Shown here piece by piece: positions 1-5,042 of a stretch of 5,042 nucleotides of DNA. Source of the DNA: an uncultured Oscillospiraceae bacterium (GTDB taxonomy: Bacteria; Bacillota; Clostridia; Oscillospirales; Oscillospiraceae); assembly GCA_900754515.1 (NCBI GenBank), contig CAAEDD010000187.1:1-5042 (forward strand), read 5' to 3'. Both the position numbers and the translations under genes were made by a program. The notes under the pieces are model-generated. The model worked only from the letters and a program-made list of their open reading frames with translations, did no database searches and was not told the DNA's origin. Numbering within the stretch: the stretch's first letter is position 1; the number at the start of each line of letters is the position of its first letter.

Positions 1-254
1 CCCTGTCCGAGATGCTGGCGGGCGGCCTCTTCATCGGCGCCATATTCATGGCCACCGACTATGTGACCTCGCCCATCACCCTCAAGGGCAAGATGGTCTT
101 TGCCTTGGGCTGCGGACTGGTGACCTTTGTCATCCGCTATTTCTGCGCCTATCCCGAGGGCGTGTCCTTCTCCATCCTGGCTATGAACATACTCACTCCT
201 TACATTGAGAAGTTGACTGCAAATACACCTTTGGGAGGTTCTAAAAATGGCTAA
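1..254 (+). CDS. rnfD: RnfD, electron transport complex membrane subunit (3' end only)
   Basis: This is the C-terminal 83 or so residues of RnfD; the frame is open from base 3 and the gene starts upstream of the window. RnfD is an integral membrane subunit of the Rnf complex that carries a covalently bound FMN and lies in the electron path across the membrane. The family's conserved end is clear: FMATDYVTSP, then a hydrophobic segment (MVFALGCGLVTFVIRYF), then YPEGVSFSILAMN and a short polar tail. The flavinylation threonine and most membrane helices lie before the window, so their state cannot be judged here. The stop codon overlaps the start of rnfG by 8 bases, which indicates translational coupling within one operon. 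The identity is secure from the motifs; NqrB of the related Na+-NQR complex is the nearest alternative, but the RnfG-E-A context favours Rnf. Confidence 0.95.
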   Translation, partial: LSEMLAGGLFIGAIFMATDYVTSPITLKGKMVFALGCGLVTFVIRYFCAYPEGVSFSILAMNILTPYIEKLTANTPLGGSKNG

Positions 255-1512
255 AAAAGAATTTTCCAAATCCATTGTAGTGCTGATAGCCCTGTTTGTG
301 GTGGCTGCGCTGCTGCTTACCGGACTCAACACAGTTACCGCTCCCCTTATTGAAGCCAACGGTGCATCCGCCCAGTTCGAGCCGCTCTTTGCCGTTATGC
401 CTGAGGCTGAGAACTTTGATGTACTCTACGACGTGAACGACGCTGCATCCTCCGCTTTGGTGGACGTGCCCGCTACTGTCCAGGGCATTTACAGCGAGAC
501 TTCCGGCCTGGGCTATGCCATTACCTTGTCCACTTCCGAAGGATATACCAAGGAGCCAATCAACCTTACCCTTGCCGTAGACGCTGAGGGCAAGATATCT
601 GCTCTGGAAGTGACTGCATATCCCGAGAGCAAGGACGTGGGCGCCGACTATCCCCTGAGCTATGTGGGCCAGGATTCCGCCTTGGCCGGCGTGACCCTGG
701 TGGCCGGCGTGACCTTTAGCTCCTCCGCTATCAAGAACGCCGTTACCGACGGCTTCAATGCCCTAATCAATAACGGCCTTGTGGGTGCCGGGCAGAAGAG
801 CGATGACCAGATACTTCTGGAGCTGCTGCCCCAGTTCTATCCCGGCATTGCCAACAGCAGCGGTGTACTCCAGTATGAAGAAACTGAGGTAAACTCCGGT
901 TCCATTGTAAAGAGCCTAAAGGCCCTGAACAACACCGGCTTTGCCTTTATCCTCAATGACGGCTCTGCCAACTATTTGGGCATCTGCACCGTGGCCGGCG
1001 GCGCCAAGATAGTGGATCTGGAGGGCAACGAGGTAGATAACTCCGCCATGCTGGAAGAAATAAAGACCTACACCACCGAAAACGCCGAATCTCAGGCCGA
1101 CAAGGAGATTGCGAAATTCCAGCGCCTGACCTCCGAGACAGCCGAGATAACCGCTCTGCCCCTGGATATTTACAACAGCGTCAGCGGAGTTTACTCCATC
1201 GTAGACGGCGGAGTGCAGTACTATGGCTTCTGTGCCCGCAGCTACGGCTACAGCAACCTGCCCATGGCCGTGTACTATGTGCTGGATGAAAACGGGGCCA
1301 TAGTCACCATGACCTGCGATGAGTTCATATTCTATAAAGAGTACTTCAATGCCTACACTCTGGATGAGGCCAGCTACAAGGAAGGCTTTGTGGGCCTGAC
1401 TGTCGACAGCTATACCGGCGACCAGGCGCTCATCTCCGGAGCTACCATGAGTACTGACGGTGTAAATACCGCTACCAACGATGTCTTTGCCGCCTTTGCG
1501 GCCATATCCTAA
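247..1512 (+). CDS. rnfG: RnfG-like subunit, double length with repeated FMN-binding domains
   Basis: RnfG is a membrane-anchored subunit whose domain on the outer face of the membrane carries a covalent FMN and relays electrons in the Rnf complex. At 421 residues this protein is about twice the usual length (roughly 180-220). An N-terminal membrane anchor spans about residues 10-28, followed by the NTVTAPLI stretch common in the family. A first FMN_bind-like unit (about 44-176) has SGLGYAI at 86-92 and ends in a degenerate site, AGVT at 153-156. A middle segment (about 188-275) resembles the front half of that unit (LLPQFYPG, then NTGFAFI). A last unit (about 300-420) ends in a canonical SGATMST motif at 397-403, with T400 the expected FMN attachment residue, made by an ApbE-type flavin transferase that is not in this window. 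The start is set by GGGAGG at 233-238, eight bases before the ATG. Membership in the RnfG/FMN_bind family is well supported; the boundaries of the repeats are my reading by eye. Confidence 0.88.
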   Translation: MAKKEFSKSIVVLIALFVVAALLLTGLNTVTAPLIEANGASAQFEPLFAVMPEAENFDVLYDVNDAASSALVDVPATVQGIYSETSGLGYAITLSTSEGYTKEPINLTLAVDAEGKISALEVTAYPESKDVGADYPLSYVGQDSALAGVTLVAGVTFSSSAIKNAVTDGFNALINNGLVGAGQKSDDQILLELLPQFYPGIANSSGVLQYEETEVNSGSIVKSLKALNNTGFAFILNDGSANYLGICTVAGGAKIVDLEGNEVDNSAMLEEIKTYTTENAESQADKEIAKFQRLTSETAEITALPLDIYNSVSGVYSIVDGGVQYYGFCARSYGYSNLPMAVYYVLDENGAIVTMTCDEFIFYKEYFNAYTLDEASYKEGFVGLTVDSYTGDQALISGATMSTDGVNTATNDVFAAFAAIS

Positions 1513-1526
1513 AGGAGGGGAAAAGG

Positions 1527-2198
1527 ATGAACGAATGCAAAAACAGCCCTAAGCTCCTTGAGGCCATAGGCGCTAACCCGGTCCTCGTCCTGTTCCTGGG
1601 CGCCTGCCCCGCTCTGGCGCTGACTACAGATGTGCGCTCCGCTCTGGCTATCGGCCTTGCGGTGCTGGCGGTGATGCTGCTGAGCAGCCTGGTCATTGCT
1701 GCGCTGGCAAAGCTCATACCCCAGGGCGCAAGGCTGGCTGCCGGTGTGTTGGTGACTGCCGCCTTTGCTTCCGCGGCGGATATGCTGATGAACGCCTACT
1801 TGCCCGGCACATATAAAATGATGAGCCTGTACCTGGCTGTCGTTGCCGTGGACCTGCTGGCCTTCGGAGCAGCGGAGAACGCTGCCAAGGCCGGAATGGG
1901 TAAGGCCCTGTCAAATGCCGCACTCACTGGAATTTACTTTACCGTTGTGGTGCTGGTAGTGGCTGCCGTCAGGGAACTCTTTGGTGCCGGAAGCTTTGCC
2001 GGAAACGAAATAGCTTTCCTTAAAGACCATGCTGTGCCCCTGCTGAGCCAGGCTTCCGGCGGTTTCATGATACTGGCCTTTGCCGCCGCCGTGGTCAACA
2101 AGCTCTGCCGCGGCTGCTGCATGAGTCAGGGCAAGGGCATTGCCTTTGCTGCTGCCGGGCTCGACGATGCAAAAAGCGCTGAGAAGGAGGAAGAGTAA
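1527..2198 (+). CDS. rnfE: RnfE membrane subunit lacking one conserved cluster cysteine
   Basis: RnfE is a multi-helix integral membrane subunit that pairs pseudo-symmetrically with RnfA. In studied complexes each supplies two cysteines to a [2Fe-2S] cluster within the membrane. The N-terminal signature is present (GANPVLVLFLGACPALAL, residues 15-32), including the first ligand C27. The second conserved block, usually of the form NCxxxGRAEAFA, appears here as DLLAFGAAENAA (109-120), with leucine 110 where the cysteine is expected. Other cysteines are C4 and a C-terminal cluster, C194, C197 and C198, just after the last helix; none is at the normal ligand position. The tail is polar and acidic (ending EKEEE). 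Length, 223 residues, is normal. A perfect AGGAGG at 1513-1518 lies eight bases before the ATG, and the rnfG stop is 14 bases upstream. Assigned as RnfE rather than RnfA from the order G-E-A and the NPVLVLFLGACPALA motif. Confidence 0.88.
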   Translation: MNECKNSPKLLEAIGANPVLVLFLGACPALALTTDVRSALAIGLAVLAVMLLSSLVIAALAKLIPQGARLAAGVLVTAAFASAADMLMNAYLPGTYKMMSLYLAVVAVDLLAFGAAENAAKAGMGKALSNAALTGIYFTVVVLVVAAVRELFGAGSFAGNEIAFLKDHAVPLLSQASGGFMILAFAAAVVNKLCRGCCMSQGKGIAFAAAGLDDAKSAEKEEE

Positions 2199-2752
2199 TG
2201 AAAGAAATACTTCTTTTGATCCTTGGCGGAGTGCTTGCCAATAACTATGCCTTTGAGAAGTTCCTGGGCGTGACCCCTATGCTGGGTTACTCCAGCCGTG
2301 GGAACAAGCTGCTGGCTATGGGTCTTGCCGTCACCCTTGTGACCGTGCTCACCGCAGCCATCGCATGGCCAGTCCAGACCCTGCTGGAGCAGTATGCTCT
2401 GAGCTATATGCAGATTCTGGTCTATGTAACCATAATACTTATTGTAGTTTATGTGGTTGACCTTATTGTCAGAGCTGCGGCACACAAGCGTCTTGGCGTG
2501 TACTTCCCTCTGATTGCTCTCAACAGCGCGGTGTTGGGATTGGCCTTGGAGAACGTCTCCGAGGGCTATAGCTACGGGATGGCTTTGGCTGCCGCCCTTG
2601 GCGTGGGCCTGGGCTTTCTTGCAGCGCTGTTCCTCATGGCTGGGGTCAACAGCCGTATCGCGCAAAAACATGTTCCTGCCGCTTTCCAGGGCCTGCCCAT
2701 CCAGCTGTTGGCCGCGTCCATAGTGGCCATGGTGCTGGTGGCCTTTAAATGA
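2198..2752 (+). CDS. rnfA: RnfA membrane subunit with no cysteine residues
   Basis: RnfA is a six-helix membrane subunit of Rnf, homologous to RnfE and to NqrE. Recognisable family blocks are NNYAFEKFLGVTPMLGYS (15-32), MGLAVTLVT (41-49), PLIALNSAVLGLALEN (104-119) and, at the end, VPAAFQGLPIQL (159-170). In standard RnfA the first and third of these contain cysteines (LGxCPxLG and TNCAVLG) that bind the intramembrane [2Fe-2S] cluster with RnfE. Here those positions are T26 (ACC, 2273-2275) and S110 (AGC, 2525-2527), and the whole 184-residue protein contains no cysteine. The frame is intact and of normal length (typically about 190), so this is not simple decay. Its ATG overlaps the rnfE stop by one base (TAATG), with AAGGAGG at 2184-2190 seven bases upstream. 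The next gene begins inside its stop codon, so its product is likely made in step with its neighbours. Confidence 0.9.
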   Translation: MKEILLLILGGVLANNYAFEKFLGVTPMLGYSSRGNKLLAMGLAVTLVTVLTAAIAWPVQTLLEQYALSYMQILVYVTIILIVVYVVDLIVRAAAHKRLGVYFPLIALNSAVLGLALENVSEGYSYGMALAAALGVGLGFLAALFLMAGVNSRIAQKHVPAAFQGLPIQLLAASIVAMVLVAFK

Positions 2753-3117
2753 ATCTTTCCCGGAAAAAACGGCTGGCTGACCTGATACTGATAGTCGCAT
2801 TGCTGTTGCTGGCTCTGGTATGCTATCTGCTTTTCTCCGGCAGCGGCAGCCATGGAAACGTGGCGGTGGTATGTGTGAACGGAGAGGAGACGGCCAGATA
2901 CCCATTGGACGTGGACGGACGCTATGAACTCAACGGTGGAAGCAACATACTCATAATCCAGGACGGCTGTGCCTGGCTGGAGGATGCAGACTGCCCGGAT
3001 AAGTTGTGCGTGCGTCAGGGAAAAATAGAGTTGGATGGCCAATGTATAACCTGCCTGCCAAATAAGCTTACCGTCACTATCTACGCAGACAACAGCGAAG
3101 TGGAGCTAATAAGCTGA
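2749..3117 (+). CDS. Membrane-anchored NusG domain II protein, cysteine-rich
   Basis: This 122-residue protein has a basic N-terminus (RKKR), one membrane anchor (about residues 10-29) and a small beta-rich domain of the NusG_II family that should lie outside the membrane. The family hallmark is clear: CPDKLCVRQGKI at 82-93 followed by CITCLPNKLTVTI at 99-111. Cysteines occur at 74, 82, 87, 99 and 102, besides C25 in the anchor and C42 just after it. The name comes from a fold shared with an insert domain in some NusG factors; this stand-alone protein has no KOW or NGN domain and is not a transcription factor by sequence. Its biochemical role is not established as far as I know. Such genes often sit beside Gx-transporter, FMN-binding and ApbE genes in Firmicutes, which hints at redox or flavoprotein work. 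It overlaps the rnfA stop by four bases (ATGA) and has no strong ribosome binding site, so coupled translation is likely. Confidence 0.88.
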   Translation: MNLSRKKRLADLILIVALLLLALVCYLLFSGSGSHGNVAVVCVNGEETARYPLDVDGRYELNGGSNILIIQDGCAWLEDADCPDKLCVRQGKIELDGQCITCLPNKLTVTIYADNSEVELIS

Positions 3118-3608
3118 TGAAGACTAAAAAGATAGCAGTCATGGCCTTGGCGGCGGCCCTGGCAATGATACTTTCCTTTGTGGAGAGCCAGATACCCGCC
3201 TTTGTGGCTATACCTGGGGTCAAGGTGGGCCTTGCCAATATTGCCGTGGTCTTTGTACTCTACAAGCTGGGCTGGAAAGAGGCGGTGGTCATCTCCCTTA
3301 TAAGGGTGTTTGTGGTGTCGGTCCTGTTTGGGACTGCTGTGAGCCTGTTTTACAGCGTGGCCGGTGCAGTACTGAGCCTGACGGGAATGGTGCTGCTGAA
3401 ACGATCCGGGCTGTTCTCCACAGTGGCCGTCAGCGTCACTGGCGGAGTACTGCACAATGTGGGACAGATAGCTATGGCCTGTATCCTGCTGGAGACCAAT
3501 GTCATCAAATATTATCTGCCCTTCCTGATCGTCAGCGGTGTAATAGCCGGTATTGTAATCGGCATTATTGCAGCAATTATGGTCAAGCGCGTGAATGTGG
3601 AGTGCTGA
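3117..3608 (+). CDS. Gx transporter family membrane protein (heptaprenyl diphosphate synthase component I family)
   Basis: This 163-residue, highly hydrophobic protein has about five membrane segments and matches the family annotated as Gx transporter or 'heptaprenyl diphosphate synthase component I'. Typical family features are the N-terminal ALAMILSFVESQIP (about 14-27), PGVKVGLANIAVVF (33-46), the helix with ISLIRVFVVSVLFG (59-72), SLFYSVAGAVLSL (76-88), a central VTGGVLHNVGQIA (107-119), and YYLPFLIVSGV (132-142). Its general look recalls the substrate-binding S components of ECF transporters. The 'synthase component' label is historical: no DDxxD prenyltransferase motif is present, so it is not itself a prenyl synthase. 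Substrate is unknown; a link to quinone or flavin supply is plausible from the neighbours of family members but is inference. The ATG overlaps the preceding stop by one base (TGATG), with a weak GGAG at 3102-3105. It is the last gene before the operon terminator. Confidence 0.85.
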   Translation: MKTKKIAVMALAAALAMILSFVESQIPAFVAIPGVKVGLANIAVVFVLYKLGWKEAVVISLIRVFVVSVLFGTAVSLFYSVAGAVLSLTGMVLLKRSGLFSTVAVSVTGGVLHNVGQIAMACILLETNVIKYYLPFLIVSGVIAGIVIGIIAAIMVKRVNVEC

Positions 3609-3644
3609 AGTATATCAGCTGACCTGAATTGAATAATCTACCCG

Positions 3645-3680
3645 AAGCGGCGGAGCATCGACTCCGCCGCTTTTCTCTTT
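3645..3680 (+). terminator. Intrinsic terminator of the rnf operon
   Basis: An 11-base-pair perfect stem (3645-3655 pairing with 3662-3672, core GCGGCGGAG/CTCCGCCGC) closes a six-base loop (CATCGA) and runs directly into TTTTCTCTTT. The stem is very GC-rich with a U-rich tail, as expected for Rho-independent termination. It lies 37 bases after the Gx-transporter stop codon and separates the rnf operon from the kinase gene. Confidence 0.9.
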
Positions 3681-3724
3681 CCTTCCAACAGCCTCCCCCA
3701 AAAATTTTTTGCAAGGCGAAAGAA

Positions 3725-3754
3725 TTTACGCTTATTTGTGCGAAAACATCTAGT
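3725..3754 (+). promoter_or_regulatory. Weak candidate promoter for the kinase gene
   Basis: The AT-rich gap after the terminator should hold a promoter for the kinase gene. The best sigma-A-like pair I can see is TTTACG (3725-3730) and TCTAGT (3749-3754), 18 bases apart, each four of six to consensus. An alternative -10 is TAAAAT at 3773-3778, but it lacks a good -35. Neither is convincing alone; the position between a strong terminator and a gene with a good ribosome binding site (GGGAGG, 3810-3815) is the main argument. Confidence 0.25.
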
Positions 3755-3823
3755 AATCACAAAAGAAAAATGTAAAATAAAAAAAGACGGGATGGTCACA
3801 AAAGCACCTGGGAGGAACGAAAA

Positions 3824-4885
3824 ATGCAGGAAATTTTAAAAAACTTCAAACTAAATGGCAATGTCACTGAGTGTTCGCCATATGGTTGCGGACATATCAA
3901 CAGGACATATCTGGTAGTTACCGATTCCGGCAAGCGGTACATTCTCCAGAGCATAAATACCGTGGCCTTCAAGGATGTGCCGGGACTGATGGAGAACATC
4001 GGAGCAGTGACAAGGCACCTGCAGAAAAAGGTAAAGAACGAGCGGGAATGCCTGCACCTGGTGCCCACCCTGGACGGGGCGGATTATTGGCACGACGGCG
4101 GCAATGGCTACTGGCGGGTCTATGACTTTGTAGAGGGAAGCATATGCCTTCAGACCCCGGAAACGCCTGACGACTTTTATCAGAGCGCTGTTGCCTTTGG
4201 AACTTTCCAGCGCCAGCTGGAGGACTTCCCGGCGGAGACTCTCCATGAGACCATAGTGAACTTTCACAACACGCCGGACAGATATGAAAAATTCAAGGCT
4301 GTTCTTGCCCAGGACAAACTGGGCCGGGCAAGGGAAGCGGCATATGAGATAGAAGAGTTTTTGAAACGGGAGCAGGATGGCGCCACGCTGATAAATATGC
4401 TCCGAGAAGGAAAGCTTCCTCTGCGCGTCACTCACAATGACACAAAGCTGAATAATGTTATGCTGGATGCCGAGACCCGCAAAGCCCTCTGCGTCATCGA
4501 CCTGGACACCGTGATGCCCGGCCTTATGGCCTATGACTTCGGTGATTCCATACGCTTTGGCGCAGCTACAGCCGCCGAGGATGAGACAGAGCTGAGCAAG
4601 GTCTCCATGAGTCTGGAGCTGTTTGAGACCTATGCCCGAGGCTTCATCAGCTCTTGTCCAAAGCTGACGGAGCAGGAATATCTGAGCCTGGCCTGGGGAG
4701 CCAGGACCATGACTCTGGAGTGCGGCGTACGCTTTCTTACCGACTATCTGGACGGAGACAACTACTTTGCCATACATCGCCCCAGCCATAACCTGGACCG
4801 TTGCCGCACTCAGCTGAGAATGGTACAGGATATGGAGAAAAAATGGCAGCAAATGGTAAATATAATAAGGGCACTGCATCCTTAA
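3824..4885 (+). CDS. N-acetylhexosamine 1-kinase-like phosphotransferase (APH fold)
   Basis: This 353-residue soluble protein belongs to the aminoglycoside phosphotransferase/choline kinase fold, and its motifs match the N-acetylhexosamine 1-kinase (NahK) branch, whose characterised bifidobacterial member is about 359 residues and phosphorylates GlcNAc or GalNAc at C1 using ATP. Visible motifs: GCGHINRTY (21-29) in the nucleotide-binding lobe, RYILQSIN (38-45), the catalytic loop HNDTKLNN (204-211) with D206 as likely catalytic base and N211 a metal ligand, VIDLDTVMPG (224-233) with the metal-binding aspartate, YDFGDSIRFGA (237-247), and the C-terminal ECGVRFLTDYL and HNLDRCRTQ (299-330). No catalytic residue seems lost. 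GGGAGG at 3810-3815, eight bases before the ATG, fixes the start. No sugar transporter, phosphorylase or epimerase partner lies in the window, so the exact sugar is inference; aminoglycoside resistance is unlikely given the NahK-type motifs. Confidence 0.8.
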   Translation: MQEILKNFKLNGNVTECSPYGCGHINRTYLVVTDSGKRYILQSINTVAFKDVPGLMENIGAVTRHLQKKVKNERECLHLVPTLDGADYWHDGGNGYWRVYDFVEGSICLQTPETPDDFYQSAVAFGTFQRQLEDFPAETLHETIVNFHNTPDRYEKFKAVLAQDKLGRAREAAYEIEEFLKREQDGATLINMLREGKLPLRVTHNDTKLNNVMLDAETRKALCVIDLDTVMPGLMAYDFGDSIRFGAATAAEDETELSKVSMSLELFETYARGFISSCPKLTEQEYLSLAWGARTMTLECGVRFLTDYLDGDNYFAIHRPSHNLDRCRTQLRMVQDMEKKWQQMVNIIRALHP

Positions 4886-4913
4886 AAAGAGACAAAAAAC
4901 CTGAAAAACACTA

Positions 4914-4942
4914 GTGAAATTTTCCTGCATTTATGGTAATAT
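4914..4942 (+). promoter_or_regulatory. Candidate sigma-A promoter upstream of a structured leader
   Basis: GTGAAA (4914-4919, four of six to TTGACA) and TAATAT (4937-4942, four of six to TATAAT) are exactly 17 bases apart, and TGG immediately before the -10 gives an extended -10 (TGn). The predicted transcription start is about 4949-4951, just where the first hairpin begins. No terminator is seen between the kinase stop and this site, so read-through from the kinase gene is also possible. Confidence 0.45.
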
Positions 4943-4950
4943 AAACCTAT

Positions 4951-5018
4951 ACAGGAGAATACAGGCAGAAAAACTGCCTTATACTCTGTACATGGCCGGG
5001 AAGCCCGGCGGCATGACA
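4951..5018 (+). promoter_or_regulatory. Two tandem RNA hairpins: structured 5' leader or small RNA of unknown class
   Basis: Hairpin 1 (4951-4989) pairs ACAG with CTGT, then AG with CT, ATA with TAT, and a GGCAG/CTGCC core around an AAAAA loop; it is interrupted by single-base bulges and one A-A mismatch. Hairpin 2 (4991-5015) pairs CATG with CATG and GCCGGG with CCCGGC around a three-base AAG loop, with a GG bulge on the 3' side. Neither is followed by a U run, so they are not ordinary terminators for the kinase gene. They begin at the start site predicted from the promoter at 4914-4942. I do not recognise a known riboswitch class. The element may continue past the window. A 16-codon open frame (4992-5042) starts within hairpin 2 but has no nearby ribosome binding site. 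Confidence 0.45.
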
Positions 5019-5042
5019 CAACTGGCTACGTATTTGCATTGA

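Noticed and set aside
1..2752. Na+-translocating NADH:quinone reductase (nqr) operon
   Set aside because: Gene order D-G-E-A and the sequence of the subunits fit Rnf better; the partner genes expected for Nqr, such as nqrF after nqrE, are not present downstream.
2126..2905. Long open frame on the - strand opposite rnfA and the ends of its neighbours
   Set aside because: The translation is low-complexity, rich in His, Gln and Ser, with no family features; it covers three well-supported overlapping + strand genes.
2749..3117. Transcription factor NusG
   Set aside because: There is no NGN or KOW domain; the protein has a membrane anchor and only the domain-II-like cysteine-containing module.
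3615..3622. TCAGCTGA palindrome after the Gx-transporter gene
   Set aside because: Eight bases are expected by chance in this length, and no matching second site or known operator was seen.
3824..4885. Aminoglycoside resistance kinase
   Set aside because: Only the general fold matches; the GHINRTY, HNDTKLNN, VIDLDTVMPG and YDFGDSIRFGA motifs and the C-terminus match the N-acetylhexosamine 1-kinase branch.
3851..4930. Long open frame on the - strand (359 codons) opposite the kinase gene
   Set aside because: It mirrors the kinase gene, has no recognisable domain or motif, and the + strand gene has a full motif set and a good ribosome binding site.
4951..4989. Hairpin 1 as the terminator of the kinase gene
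   Set aside because: The stem is imperfect and is followed by TTATACTCTG rather than a U run; a better fit is a leader structure starting at a predicted promoter.

Overview
The window looks like part of a chromosome from a gut-type anaerobic Clostridia (Bacillota; an Oscillospiraceae or related lineage is my guess). The reasons are the Rnf-type operon, strong AGGAGG ribosome binding sites, tight translational coupling, the NusG-domain-II plus Gx-transporter gene pair, and an N-acetylhexosamine-kinase-like gene typical of glycan-using gut bacteria. All genes are on the + strand and their base composition looks similar, so I see no sign of a recent insertion, and there is no mobile element, CRISPR array, rRNA or tRNA.

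Positions 1-3608 are the 3' part of one tightly packed operon: rnfD (3' end only), rnfG, rnfE, rnfA, a small membrane-anchored NusG-domain-II protein, and a Gx-transporter-family membrane protein. Neighbouring genes overlap by 1 to 8 bases or are 14 bases apart, and a strong intrinsic terminator follows at about 3645-3680. Rnf is a membrane complex that passes electrons between ferredoxin and NAD+ while pumping Na+ or H+. This version is unusual. RnfA has no cysteine at all and RnfE keeps only one of its two conserved membrane cysteines, so three of the four expected ligands of the intramembrane [2Fe-2S] cluster are missing. RnfG is about twice the usual length and is built from repeated FMN-binding units, with only the last carrying a canonical SGAT flavinylation site. 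rnfB, which normally follows rnfA in clostridial operons, is replaced at that position by the NusG-domain-II and Gx-transporter genes. Together these suggest a divergent Rnf-like flavoprotein complex with an altered electron path. This is the most interesting content of the window.

Positions 3609-3823 are intergenic and hold the terminator and a weak promoter candidate. Positions 3824-4885 encode a phosphotransferase of the N-acetylhexosamine 1-kinase type. Positions 4886-5042 hold a good promoter candidate followed, close to its predicted start site, by two consecutive RNA hairpins. This looks like a structured 5' leader or small RNA that continues past the window edge.
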